The position numbers and the translations under genes are program-made. Under the pieces are notes generated by a model. It saw only the letters and a list, made by a program, of their open reading frames with translations, had not been told where the DNA came from and made no database searches. From NCBI GenBank assembly GCA_002344125.1, contig DDTQ01000002.1, forward strand, positions 90,147-154,146: a DNA stretch of 64,000 bases. The letters are read 5' to 3'. This DNA is from Ignavibacteria bacterium UBA2360 (lineage in GTDB: Bacteria > Bacteroidota > Ignavibacteria > Tepidaquicellales > OLB5). This document shows, piece after piece, positions 1-8,044 of this stretch. Position 1 is the first letter of the stretch. Each line of letters opens with the position of its first letter.

Positions 1-381
1 TCTATTTCGTTTATAAATGCAAATACAGGCTATTGCGTTGGTTTAAACGGTCAAATTCTAAAAACAACAAATGGAGGTGGTGCTTTGGGGATTACACAGC
101 TCTCGGCTGAACATCCGGAAAAGTTTACGTTATCGCAAAACTATCCTAATCCGTTTAACCCGGCCACAAAGATTAGATTTTCCGTTCCAAAACAATCTTT
201 AGTAAAACTCTCGATTTACGACATATTGGGAAAAGAAATAAATGTTTTAACAAATGACTTTTTGCAAGCCGGTACTTATGAAACAGATTTCGACGCCTCT
301 CACCTGTCATCAGGAATCTACTTTTATTCACTTTCAACAACTGATTTTACAGAAACTAAAAAAATGGTATTAATAAAATAA
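1..381 (+). CDS. T9SS-sorted YCF48-type beta-propeller protein, 3' end only
   Basis: The reading frame is open from the first base, so the gene starts upstream of the window. The first ~28 visible residues include a YCF48/WD-like blade end (TGYCVGLNGQILKTTNGG), the same blade type as in the gene at 2063. From about residue 35 the protein is a complete type A sorting domain (QNYPNPFNPATKIRF, IYDILGKE, SSGIYFYSL, TKKMVLIK). By family knowledge this domain directs export through the outer membrane by T9SS. It ends in TAA five bases before the next gene, so the two are probably co-transcribed. The function of the propeller itself cannot be told. Confidence 0.85.
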   Translation, partial: SISFINANTGYCVGLNGQILKTTNGGGALGITQLSAEHPEKFTLSQNYPNPFNPATKIRFSVPKQSLVKLSIYDILGKEINVLTNDFLQAGTYETDFDASHLSSGIYFYSLSTTDFTETKKMVLIK

Positions 382-386
382 AACTT

Positions 387-2057
387 ATGAAAAAAATAGT
401 ACTTCTATTTTTATTTTGTATTCTTTCCGTGCAATTGTTCTCACAGGTCTCTACCGTTTGGGAAAAACGATACAACGGACCCGGCAACAGCTATGATGAA
501 GCTACCTCAATTTACGTGGACGGTGCCGGCAACGTTTACGTTGCAGGCGCAAGCACCGGATCAGGTTCGGGCAAGGATTTTGCTGTTGTTAAATACAACA
601 GCGAAGGTCTAACCCAATGGGTTGGCAGGTATAACGGACCCGGAAACGGCGATGACGACGCATACACGGTTAAAGTTGATAATGCAGGCAATGTATATGT
701 AAGCGGTACAAGTACCGGCAGCGGAACGGGTTTTGATTACTGCGTTGTAAAGTATAACTCCTCAGGTGTTCAGCAATGGGCAGCCCGTTATAACGGTCCA
801 GGCAATGCCACCGATGAAGTTTATTCTATACAGATAGATAACGCCGGCAATGTTTACATTACCGGCTACAGCAACGGTGGTGCCTCAGGGGATGATATGT
901 GTACTATAAAATATAATTCTACTGGTGCTGAGCAATGGGTTAAAAGATACAACGGCTCCGCCAACAACGATGATTACGGCAATTCAATTGCGATTGATAA
1001 TTCAGGAAACTCCTACGTAACAGGCGCAGTAACAAGAACAGGCAGTGACCTTGACTATATAACAATTAAGTATGACGCAAACGGTACCCAGATATGGGCC
1101 GTGTTTTATAACGGCCCGGGAAATGCAGAAGACTTCCCCTCTTCAAATGCTATAGATGCTTCCGGTAATATTTATGTTACCGGTTACAGTGATGGCAGCG
1201 GCACCCTAAGAGACTATTGCACCGTAAAATACAATAATGCAGGCGCGCAGCAATGGGTACAGCGATATGACGGACCTGATGGCTGGGATGAAGCATGGAA
1301 CATTATCCTTGATCCCGCGGGAAATGTTTACATTACCGGCAACAGCGCAGGAATAGGCACAGGTGACGATTATTGTACAATAAAGTACAACAGCAGCGGT
1401 GTTCAGCAATGGGTTGCGCGCTATACCGGACCCGATTCAAGCAATGATTACTGCAACTGGGTAGCCCCTGATGCAAACGGGAATGTGTATGTTACGGGTA
1501 TAGTCGGTGATGGCACAGGCAATCCGCAAAATATAGTTACCATTGGTTATAATGCCGCAGGCGTGCAGCAGTGGGTACAAACTTATAACGGCACAGGCAA
1601 TGAATTCGATAGCGGCAATGCGCTCACAGTTGATAACCAGGGTAATGTTTACGTAACAGGCGGAAGCGATAATCTGGGTAACACAGATTTTATTACATTT
1701 AAATACTCATCAACAATTGGTATTGAACCGATTTCAACTGAAATTCCGCAAAAATATTCACTTGAACAAAACTATCCAAACCCTTTTAATCCCTCAACAA
1801 AAATTCGTTTCCAAATTCCCCTCTCTAGAGGGGTGTCCGAAGGACAGCTTGTCACGCCTGGGCGTGAGGGTGTGTTCACTTCGCTGATTATTTACGATTT
1901 ATCAGGCAAACAGGTCAGATCAATTGTTAACGAAGATCTGAATCCGGGCACATACGAAATAGATTTTGATGCTTCTGGACTTTCAACGGGTACATATTTC
2001 TATCGCTTAACAACAAATAATTTCACAGAAACCAGGAAAATGGTTCTAATTAAATAA
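387..2057 (+). CDS. SBBP-repeat beta-propeller protein with T9SS sorting domain
   Basis: 556 residues. Residues 1-20 are a signal peptide ending LFSQ. Residues ~24-447 hold eight tandem repeats of about 51 residues, each with a core like RYNGPGN...D-AGNVYVTG...DY-TVKYNSSGVQQW; this is the SBBP (beta-propeller repeat) pattern. The sorting domain begins near residue 456 (QNYPNPFNPSTKIRF). Odd: residues ~479-497 (LSRGVSEGQ... to ...GREGVF) interrupt the sorting domain between strand 'FQIP' and 'LIIYDLSGK' and are encoded by a palindromic DNA element (see 1818-1877). Likely a secreted or surface protein of unknown ligand. Confidence 0.9.
   Translation: MKKIVLLFLFCILSVQLFSQVSTVWEKRYNGPGNSYDEATSIYVDGAGNVYVAGASTGSGSGKDFAVVKYNSEGLTQWVGRYNGPGNGDDDAYTVKVDNAGNVYVSGTSTGSGTGFDYCVVKYNSSGVQQWAARYNGPGNATDEVYSIQIDNAGNVYITGYSNGGASGDDMCTIKYNSTGAEQWVKRYNGSANNDDYGNSIAIDNSGNSYVTGAVTRTGSDLDYITIKYDANGTQIWAVFYNGPGNAEDFPSSNAIDASGNIYVTGYSDGSGTLRDYCTVKYNNAGAQQWVQRYDGPDGWDEAWNIILDPAGNVYITGNSAGIGTGDDYCTIKYNSSGVQQWVARYTGPDSSNDYCNWVAPDANGNVYVTGIVGDGTGNPQNIVTIGYNAAGVQQWVQTYNGTGNEFDSGNALTVDNQGNVYVTGGSDNLGNTDFITFKYSSTIGIEPISTEIPQKYSLEQNYPNPFNPSTKIRFQIPLSRGVSEGQLVTPGREGVFTSLIIYDLSGKQVRSIVNEDLNPGTYEIDFDASGLSTGTYFYRLTTNNFTETRKMVLIK
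1818..1877 (+). repeat. Palindromic element inserted in frame in a T9SS sorting domain
   Basis: The element opens with the palindrome CCCCTCTCTAGAGGGG (1818-1833), followed by GTGTCCGAAGGAC and ending in GAGGGTGTGTT. It encodes about 19 extra residues compared with other sorting domains in the window. A shorter relative sits at the same protein position at 9110-9153, and a non-coding relative at 14374-14580. Confidence 0.75.
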
Positions 2058-2062
2058 CTCCA

Positions 2063-3289
2063 ATGAAACTTTCATTCATCCGAATAATTACGTTAACACT
2101 GATGTTTTCTGCTGGCACAAACTCTCAATGGTTCCAGCAGGTAAGCGGTACATCAGTAGATCTGCACTCAATAAATTCGCACCACGGCAACGAAAACAAT
2201 GCCTGGGCCTGCGGCGAAGGCGGTGTAATTCTGCATACTACCAATGGCGGAACCAACTGGGTGCAGCAGGTATCCGGCACTACAAAAGATCTGTACAGCA
2301 TATGTTTCATGGAAAGCTCTGCGGCGCCTGTTATGGCTGTGGGTGAAGGTGGTATTATCTTAAGAACAACAAATTTCGGCGCAAACTGGGTTACAATTAC
2401 ATCTCCCACAACCAAAACACTAAGGGATATCAGCGATTTTAATTTTGTTGCTGTTGGCGATAGCGGTACTATTATAAAGAGTTCTGATTTTGGGCTGACA
2501 TGGTTCTCTTTACCAAGCCCAACAACAGAACAGCTGAACGCTGTTTGCGCGATATTTTCAAATTACATAGTCGGAAGTAACGGAACAGTTTTAAAAGGGA
2601 CCTCGGGTATAAATTGGCAGCTGATCACAAGCGGTACCACCAAAGATCTCTTCGGTGTTCCTCTCTTTGGTAACACCGATCTTACAACAGGAACAGGCGG
2701 CTTAATATGGAGAAGTTCAAATTTTGGCAACAACTGGTTCGCGCAAAACAGCAATACAACTCTCACATTAAGATCTGTTGAATACTCGGTAAACAACACT
2801 TCGCGTATATATATTTGCGGAGATGGCGGAACAATTTTAAAATCAACAAACAGCGGAAACATTTTTGGCTTCCAGAACACCCCAACTTCGCAAAACCTGA
2901 ATTCGATATTTTTCTATTTATCAGATGACCGCGGGTATGCCTGCGGCAACAATGGAACAATTCTTAAAACTAACAACGGCGGCGGAGCAATAGTTACTTC
3001 TATTGGTAGTACAAGCCAGTTTCCTCTTGAGTATTCGCTATCTCAAAACTATCCTAATCCTTTTAACCCTGAAACAAAAATAAGGTTCAGTTTAGCATCC
3101 GCGAATATTACTGCAATTTCAGTATATGATGTTACAGGAAAAGTAAAAGAAGTTTTGCTGAACAGGTACCTGAAATCAGGTGAATATGAAGTTACATTTA
3201 ACGGATCAAATTTTTCCAGCGGAGTATATTTTTATAAATTAACATCGGGCAATTTCATCAAAACCGGAAAAATGATCCTTGCTAAATAA
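2063..3289 (+). CDS. T9SS-sorted YCF48-like beta-propeller protein
   Basis: 408 residues. A signal peptide covers ~1-21. Residues ~25-310 are repeated blades of ~40-45 residues with the motif GEGGVILHTTNGGTNW and variants (GDSGTIIKSSDFGLTW, GDGGTILKSTNSG), the YCF48/BNR-like propeller signature. The sorting domain starts near 322 (SQNYPNPFNPETKIRF) and ends KTGKMILAK, without any insertion. The start lies five bases after the preceding stop, so genes 1, 387 and 2063 look like one operon of secreted propellers. Plant and cyanobacterial YCF48 assembles photosystem II, but there is no reason to transfer that role here. Confidence 0.9.
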   Translation: MKLSFIRIITLTLMFSAGTNSQWFQQVSGTSVDLHSINSHHGNENNAWACGEGGVILHTTNGGTNWVQQVSGTTKDLYSICFMESSAAPVMAVGEGGIILRTTNFGANWVTITSPTTKTLRDISDFNFVAVGDSGTIIKSSDFGLTWFSLPSPTTEQLNAVCAIFSNYIVGSNGTVLKGTSGINWQLITSGTTKDLFGVPLFGNTDLTTGTGGLIWRSSNFGNNWFAQNSNTTLTLRSVEYSVNNTSRIYICGDGGTILKSTNSGNIFGFQNTPTSQNLNSIFFYLSDDRGYACGNNGTILKTNNGGGAIVTSIGSTSQFPLEYSLSQNYPNPFNPETKIRFSLASANITAISVYDVTGKVKEVLLNRYLKSGEYEVTFNGSNFSSGVYFYKLTSGNFIKTGKMILAK

Positions 3290-3424
3290 GCTGCGCTTTG
3301 GGAAGTTAGCGGCTTTTACTTAGTATTTGTTTTTTTAACTCTTAATTTTATGTTCTTTGGAACTTATTTCTTACGATCCCAATTTAGATTTGTACATTAC
3401 TTACATTCCAAACCAAAATATCAA

Positions 3425-5710
3425 ATGAAAAGAATACTTACTGTATTTTTACTGTTTGCTTCATTTTCTTTATCATTTTCGCAGCAAAACGGCATTTTAA
3501 CGGGTATTGTATTAGATAAAAGCACTCAAACCCCCCTTAAAGATATAAATGTCCGGTTACTTGGTACACAACTGACCGCAAAAACCAAGGAAGACGGCAG
3601 TTTCAGAATTACCGGCATACCGCTCGGTACTTACCAGACGGAATTCACCTCTGCGTCATATCAAAAATTCATTCAAACTGATGTAGTGATAACTACCGGT
3701 ATTGACCGTGAACTCATAATTGAACTTCAGGGTGTTTCAACTGATGAAGTTGTAATTGAAGATTCACGTTTCCGCAAACCAAGTGATGTTTCAACATCAT
3801 ATAAATCTCTGACATTCGAAGAAATACGCCGCTTCCCCGGTGGACTGGAAGATATCGGCAGGGTGATCCAGTCGCTGCCCGGTATTTCACTCACTTCTGA
3901 TGGCAGAAATGACCTGTTGGTTCGCGGCGGCTCACCGGCAGAAAACCTGTTCGTTGTGGATGGCTTTGAAGTGAATAACATAAATCACTTCGGTTCGCAG
4001 GGCGCAACCGGTGGACCCGTAAGCGTGCTTAACTTAGATTTCGTAAGGAATGTAAATTTCCTTACAGGAGGCTTCAGCGCCAAGTACGGTGATAAACTCT
4101 CCTCTGTGGTTGAAATTGAACAAAGAGCCGGCAGCTCAGAGAGATTTTACGGAAAGATCAATTTAAGCGGTACCGGCTTTGGCGCTAACTTTGAAGGACC
4201 AATATCCAAAAAGAATAGATCAAGCTGGCTTATTTCTGCACGCAGAAGCTACCTTGATCTCATCTTTAATGCCGCAGGCTTTTCCTTTGTACCTGAATAC
4301 ACAGATTTTCAGCTCAAGGCTGACTACAGGCTCAATAATAATAACTCAATTGAGTTCAATTCATTCGGCGCGCTTGATAAAGTAAGGTTCAACAACGATA
4401 CCGAAGAAAAGAAACAAAACAACCTGGATATCCTCACCAACAACCAGAACAGCTACTCATCCGGGTTAAGCTGGAAAACACTTATAAATAAAAACTCATT
4501 CCTTGTTTCATCAGTAGCGCGGAATTTTACCAAATATTACTTTTCTCAAAGAGACAGCAACTTCACAGAAGTATTCAGAAACGATTCCAAAGAAGGCGAC
4601 GTTCAGCTTAAACTGGAATACAGCAATAAACTTGCGGCAAACACCTATCTTTCTTTGGGTGGTTCCGGTAAAACAATTAAACTGAATTACGATATAGATA
4701 AACAGGCCGATACCCTGTACTACATAGATCCCAATACCGGCAATAACCTGATCCTTCCTGCCGTAAAGATACTTCAAGATATTAGAACATCAAAAGCTTT
4801 CGCGTACGCCGAAGTCACCCAAACTTTGATGAACAGATTTAAACTTACCGCAGGCATCAGGTACGATTACTTTGATCTCATAAATGAAAAAAGCTATATC
4901 TCCCCCAGGGCAAGTCTTTCGGTCACAATTACTCCAAAGCTGAACTTCAATCTGGCATACGGTATATTTTACCAGTCTCCTTCTTACCTGTGGATAGTTG
5001 CCGAGGCAGAAAACAAAAACCTGAGGGATATCAGGGCTGACCATTACATTGCAGGTATTGAATACCTGCTTGATGAAAGCACACGGCTTACAGTTGAAGG
5101 TTATTTCAAAGATTACAAATATTACCCGGTAAGCGTTAACCGTCCTTACCTCATTCTTGCAAATAACAGCGGATTTGAAACTCAAAATTCTTTCGGACTT
5201 GAAGAACTCCGCAGCGAAGGAACCGGTAAGGCTATGGGATTTGAAATATTCCTTCAGAAAGCTCTTACAAAAAATTTCTATGGCACTCTTAGTCTTTCAT
5301 ACAGCGATGTTAAATACAAAGCCCTTGATGGCATCGAACGCCGCTCTGACTGGGATAACCGTTTTGTTGTAAATATTAACGGCGGCTACAAAGCAGGTAA
5401 AACATGGGAGTTCAGCGCGAAATTCCGTATGGCAGGCGGCAGACCCTTTACACCCATCAACCCAAACGACGGAAGTATAAATTATGATCTATATAACACT
5501 GAGGTTTTACCAATTTATCACAGGCTTGATGTAAGAGCCGAAAAAAGATTCTTCTTTAAGGCATGGACTCTGACTACATACATTGATATTCAGAATATTT
5601 ATAATAAACAAAATGTATATCAGTATGAATGGAACCCATTCACCCGCGAAATTGAAACCAACAAGAACCTCGGCATACTGCCAACAATTGGCGTCAGCGC
5701 GGAGTTTTAG
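3425..5710 (+). CDS. TonB-dependent outer-membrane receptor with N-terminal carboxypeptidase-regulatory-like domain
   Basis: 761 residues. I place the start at 3425 (MKRILTVFLLF..., signal peptide to FSQQ) instead of the longer frame from 3350, because the longer version adds 25 non-secretory residues before the signal peptide and a possible TAnnTTTG -7 box (TAGATTTG, 3385-3392) lies between the two. Residues ~24-110 form a CarboxypepD_reg-like domain (GILTGIVLDKSTQTPLKDINVRLLG has this form), ~130-235 a plug (LLVRGGSPAENLFVVDGFEV), and the rest a TonB-dependent barrel. It should import a substrate across the outer membrane using TonB energy; the substrate is unknown. It ends in TAG. Confidence 0.88.
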   Translation: MKRILTVFLLFASFSLSFSQQNGILTGIVLDKSTQTPLKDINVRLLGTQLTAKTKEDGSFRITGIPLGTYQTEFTSASYQKFIQTDVVITTGIDRELIIELQGVSTDEVVIEDSRFRKPSDVSTSYKSLTFEEIRRFPGGLEDIGRVIQSLPGISLTSDGRNDLLVRGGSPAENLFVVDGFEVNNINHFGSQGATGGPVSVLNLDFVRNVNFLTGGFSAKYGDKLSSVVEIEQRAGSSERFYGKINLSGTGFGANFEGPISKKNRSSWLISARRSYLDLIFNAAGFSFVPEYTDFQLKADYRLNNNNSIEFNSFGALDKVRFNNDTEEKKQNNLDILTNNQNSYSSGLSWKTLINKNSFLVSSVARNFTKYYFSQRDSNFTEVFRNDSKEGDVQLKLEYSNKLAANTYLSLGGSGKTIKLNYDIDKQADTLYYIDPNTGNNLILPAVKILQDIRTSKAFAYAEVTQTLMNRFKLTAGIRYDYFDLINEKSYISPRASLSVTITPKLNFNLAYGIFYQSPSYLWIVAEAENKNLRDIRADHYIAGIEYLLDESTRLTVEGYFKDYKYYPVSVNRPYLILANNSGFETQNSFGLEELRSEGTGKAMGFEIFLQKALTKNFYGTLSLSYSDVKYKALDGIERRSDWDNRFVVNINGGYKAGKTWEFSAKFRMAGGRPFTPINPNDGSINYDLYNTEVLPIYHRLDVRAEKRFFFKAWTLTTYIDIQNIYNKQNVYQYEWNPFTREIETNKNLGILPTIGVSAEF

Positions 5711-5811
5711 TTTAAGATCACTTATTGCCATCGAGTCATTTAAGGGCACTTATAGAATTAAAAAGTTAAACGTGCAGCATTGCATTTTGGAATATCTCTC
5801 AACAACCCTAA

Positions 5812-6103
5812 CCCCGGCTTTTAAGCCGGGGATATGACAGCACTAAACTAAACAGGGTTTTAGCCCTGATTGATAAATTGTTGTTTTGAAACTTCCTTCT
5901 TCTTGGATTTTGTCGCAAAACTATTTAACCCCGGCTTTTAAGCCGGGGTATGACAGCATTAAACTAAACAGGGCTTTAGCCCTGAATAGATAAAATGTTG
6001 TTTTGAAACTTCCTTCATCTTGGTTTTTATTGCAAAACTATTTTAACCCCGGCTTTTAAGCCGGGGATATGACAGCACTAAACTAAACAGGGCTTTAGCC
6101 CTG
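5812..6103. repeat. Three tandem copies of a ~117-bp double-hairpin repeat
   Basis: Each unit has the perfect palindrome CCCCGGCTTTTAAGCCGGGG or a near copy (5812-5831, 5929-5948, 6047-6066), a ~20-base link (ATATGACAGCACTAAACTAAA-like), then a second hairpin CAGGGCTTTAGCCCTG (5853-5868 with one change, 5969-5984, 6088-6103). The spacer between units (TTGTTTTGAAACTTCCTTC...GCAAAACTATTT) is also conserved. Period is 117 then 118 bases. The two-hairpin design resembles bacterial REP doublets (BIME-like), not a CRISPR array. Confidence 0.9.
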
Positions 6104-6125
6104 ACTCATTTACGATATTCAAACC

Positions 6126-6149
6126 GCCCGGCATTAACCGGGCTTTTTT
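6126..6149 (+). terminator. Rho-independent terminator
   Basis: Stem GCCCGG (6126-6131), loop of six, CCGGGC (6138-6143), then six T. It lies beyond the repeat block downstream of the TonB receptor and would end that transcript. Confidence 0.7.
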
Positions 6150-6282
6150 ATTGATTTTACGCTAAAATCACCCATTCATATATATAATAATCATACTTTC
6201 CGGCGTAACAAGTCATAGGATAACTTGCCGTACAATTAGTATTTTATATTGAATTTTTATGATCTTTAAATACACAATTCCT

Positions 6283-8025
6283 ATGAAAAATCTATTTACA
6301 TATTTTATCTTTGCTGCATTTATTTTCACCATTGGAGCATATTCACAGATAAACCCCACTGAAAAAAATAAAGCTGCTGAATACTTAAGCAGCAAAGGTG
6401 AAGTTTACTTCTCGTTCACGGTTTTTGATAAAGCCAGAGTAATCGAAATATCGAAAATAATTTCTATTGATAAACTCACCGGTGAAACCGTATTTGCTTA
6501 CGCAAATACTACTGAGTTCAGCAGGTTCCTGGAACTGAATATTCCTTTCACCGTTCTTCCGCACCCCGGCGATGCTGATTTTGATCTGAACATGAAGGAC
6601 TCCCCCGCGGAAATTATGGAATGGGATGCCTACCCAACCTACGATGCGTATGTTGCGATGATGAACCAGTTCGCCATAGATTATCCCGGCCTGTGCAGGA
6701 TAGTTAATATCGGCACAACTGTTCAGGGCAGGCAGATCTTGTTTGCTGTAATTTCAGATAGCGTGAATACTCCGCAGCCTGAACCGAAGGTCATGTACAC
6801 TTCTTCAATGCACGGCGATGAAACCACAGGCTATGTGTTAATGCTGAGATTGATCCATACCCTGCTTAGCAGCTACGGCACAAATCCACAAATTACCTCG
6901 CTTGTTAATAATTCCGAAATTTGGATCAACCCGCTTCACAACCCCGATGGCACATACAGAAGCGGCAACAGTACGGTTAACGGGGCAATTCGCGGTAATG
7001 CGAATAATATCGATCTCAACCGCAACTATCCCGGCACCGATTATTACGGCACCCCCAGCCTGCAGCCTGAGATAATAAATTTCATGAATGCCGCAGGGCA
7101 ATATTACTGGCGGCTCTCTGCTAATTTTCACGGAGGTACTGAAGTTGTAAATTACCCGTGGGATTGCTGGCCAAGGCTTGCAGCCGATGACGCATGGTGG
7201 ATCCGCGTTTCCAGAAAATTTGCCGATACTGTCCACATCTACGCGCCCGCAAACTATATGAATGAATACGTTAACGGCATAACCAACGGTTATGCGTGGT
7301 ACTATGTCCACGGCTCTCGTCAGGATTACCAGAATTACTACAGGCATTCAAGGGAAGTAACAATTGAAATTTCAGATACAAAACTTCTTCCTCCCGCGCA
7401 GCTGCCTGCGCACTGGAATTACCTTTACCGCTCACTCATCGGGTATCTTGAGCAGGCACAATATGGCATCAATGGCAGCGTGAAAGATTCACTTACCGAT
7501 CTGCCCGTAAAAGCTAAAGTTACTATTACCGGATTTGATATGGATAGCTCCGAAGTTTATTCCGATAGTCTCTTCGGGATGTATTACCGTATGCTGATTG
7601 CCGGCAGTTATAACCTCACATTTTCCGCCCCCGGCTACTACAGCAAAACTGTGCAGAATATTACCGCGGTAAATGACCAGGCAACGGTACTGAATGTAAA
7701 ACTCAGACCTATCACAACAGGGATTAGCAGCAACAATGAAATTCCAAATGAATACAGGTTATACCAAAACTACCCCAACCCATTCAATCCTGTAACAAAT
7801 ATCAAATTCCAGATTCCCGCTTCTGTAGAGACGTCCCGCTGGGACGTCTTACTGGTAGTTTACGATATCCTTGGCAATGAAATTGCTGTTTTGAAAAATG
7901 CGAAACTTACACCCGGCACTTATGAAGTTGAGTGGAACGCGTCAAATTATCCAAGCGGAATATATTTTTACAGATTAACAGCAGGTGATTTTTCAGAAGT
8001 AAATAAAATGGTCTTAATTAAATAA
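6283..8025 (+). CDS. T9SS-sorted M14 zinc carboxypeptidase
   Basis: 580 residues from the start chosen at 6283 (MKNLFTYFIFAAF, signal peptide); a longer frame from 6259 adds eight residues before it. The M14 catalytic domain spans ~110-395: zinc ligands H177 and E180 (MHGDE) and H283 (ANFHGG), NPDG and DLNRNYP substrate-pocket motifs, and catalytic E362 (VTIEIS). Next is a carboxypeptidase-regulatory-like domain (~405-485, INGSVKDSLTDLPVKAKVTI) and a sorting domain from ~500. All active-site residues are present, so an active extracellular exopeptidase is expected. Residues ~513-524 (ASVETSRWDVLL) derive from an inserted palindrome. Confidence 0.92.
   Translation: MKNLFTYFIFAAFIFTIGAYSQINPTEKNKAAEYLSSKGEVYFSFTVFDKARVIEISKIISIDKLTGETVFAYANTTEFSRFLELNIPFTVLPHPGDADFDLNMKDSPAEIMEWDAYPTYDAYVAMMNQFAIDYPGLCRIVNIGTTVQGRQILFAVISDSVNTPQPEPKVMYTSSMHGDETTGYVLMLRLIHTLLSSYGTNPQITSLVNNSEIWINPLHNPDGTYRSGNSTVNGAIRGNANNIDLNRNYPGTDYYGTPSLQPEIINFMNAAGQYYWRLSANFHGGTEVVNYPWDCWPRLAADDAWWIRVSRKFADTVHIYAPANYMNEYVNGITNGYAWYYVHGSRQDYQNYYRHSREVTIEISDTKLLPPAQLPAHWNYLYRSLIGYLEQAQYGINGSVKDSLTDLPVKAKVTITGFDMDSSEVYSDSLFGMYYRMLIAGSYNLTFSAPGYYSKTVQNITAVNDQATVLNVKLRPITTGISSNNEIPNEYRLYQNYPNPFNPVTNIKFQIPASVETSRWDVLLVVYDILGNEIAVLKNAKLTPGTYEVEWNASNYPSGIYFYRLTAGDFSEVNKMVLIK
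7819..7854 (+). repeat. AGACGTCCC palindrome inserted in frame in a T9SS sorting domain
   Basis: The core is AGACGTCCC-GCT-GGGACGTCT (7829-7849), flanked by GTA and TAC that extend the symmetry. It encodes part of a 12-residue extra segment between 'KFQIP' and 'VVYDILGNE'. The sequence family differs from the elements at 1818 and 9110, but the protein position is the same. Confidence 0.75.
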
Positions 8026-8044
8026 ATTAAATATTTCTAAGCGA

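Larger units (their letters stand above)
5711..6282. other. 572-bp non-coding region with three-unit hairpin repeat and terminator
   Basis: No convincing gene. The region holds a short unique segment (5711-5810), three ~117-bp repeat units (5812-6103), a rho-independent terminator (6126-6149), and an AT-rich leader of the M14 carboxypeptidase gene starting at 6283. Confidence 0.8.

Noticed and set aside
450..1700. DNA tandem repeat array
   Set aside because: The periodicity of ~155 bases is the coding of SBBP protein repeats, with diverged codons, not a DNA-level repeat.
2063..3289. Photosystem assembly role from YCF48 similarity
   Set aside because: The similarity is to the propeller repeat only; the protein is T9SS-sorted and there are no photosynthesis genes.
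4511..5185. Genes on the minus strand inside the TonB receptor
   Set aside because: The open frames there lack start signals and motifs and oppose a well-supported long gene.
5812..6103. CRISPR array
   Set aside because: Only three units of 117-118 bp, each containing two palindromes, and the spacers are similar to each other. No cas gene is near.
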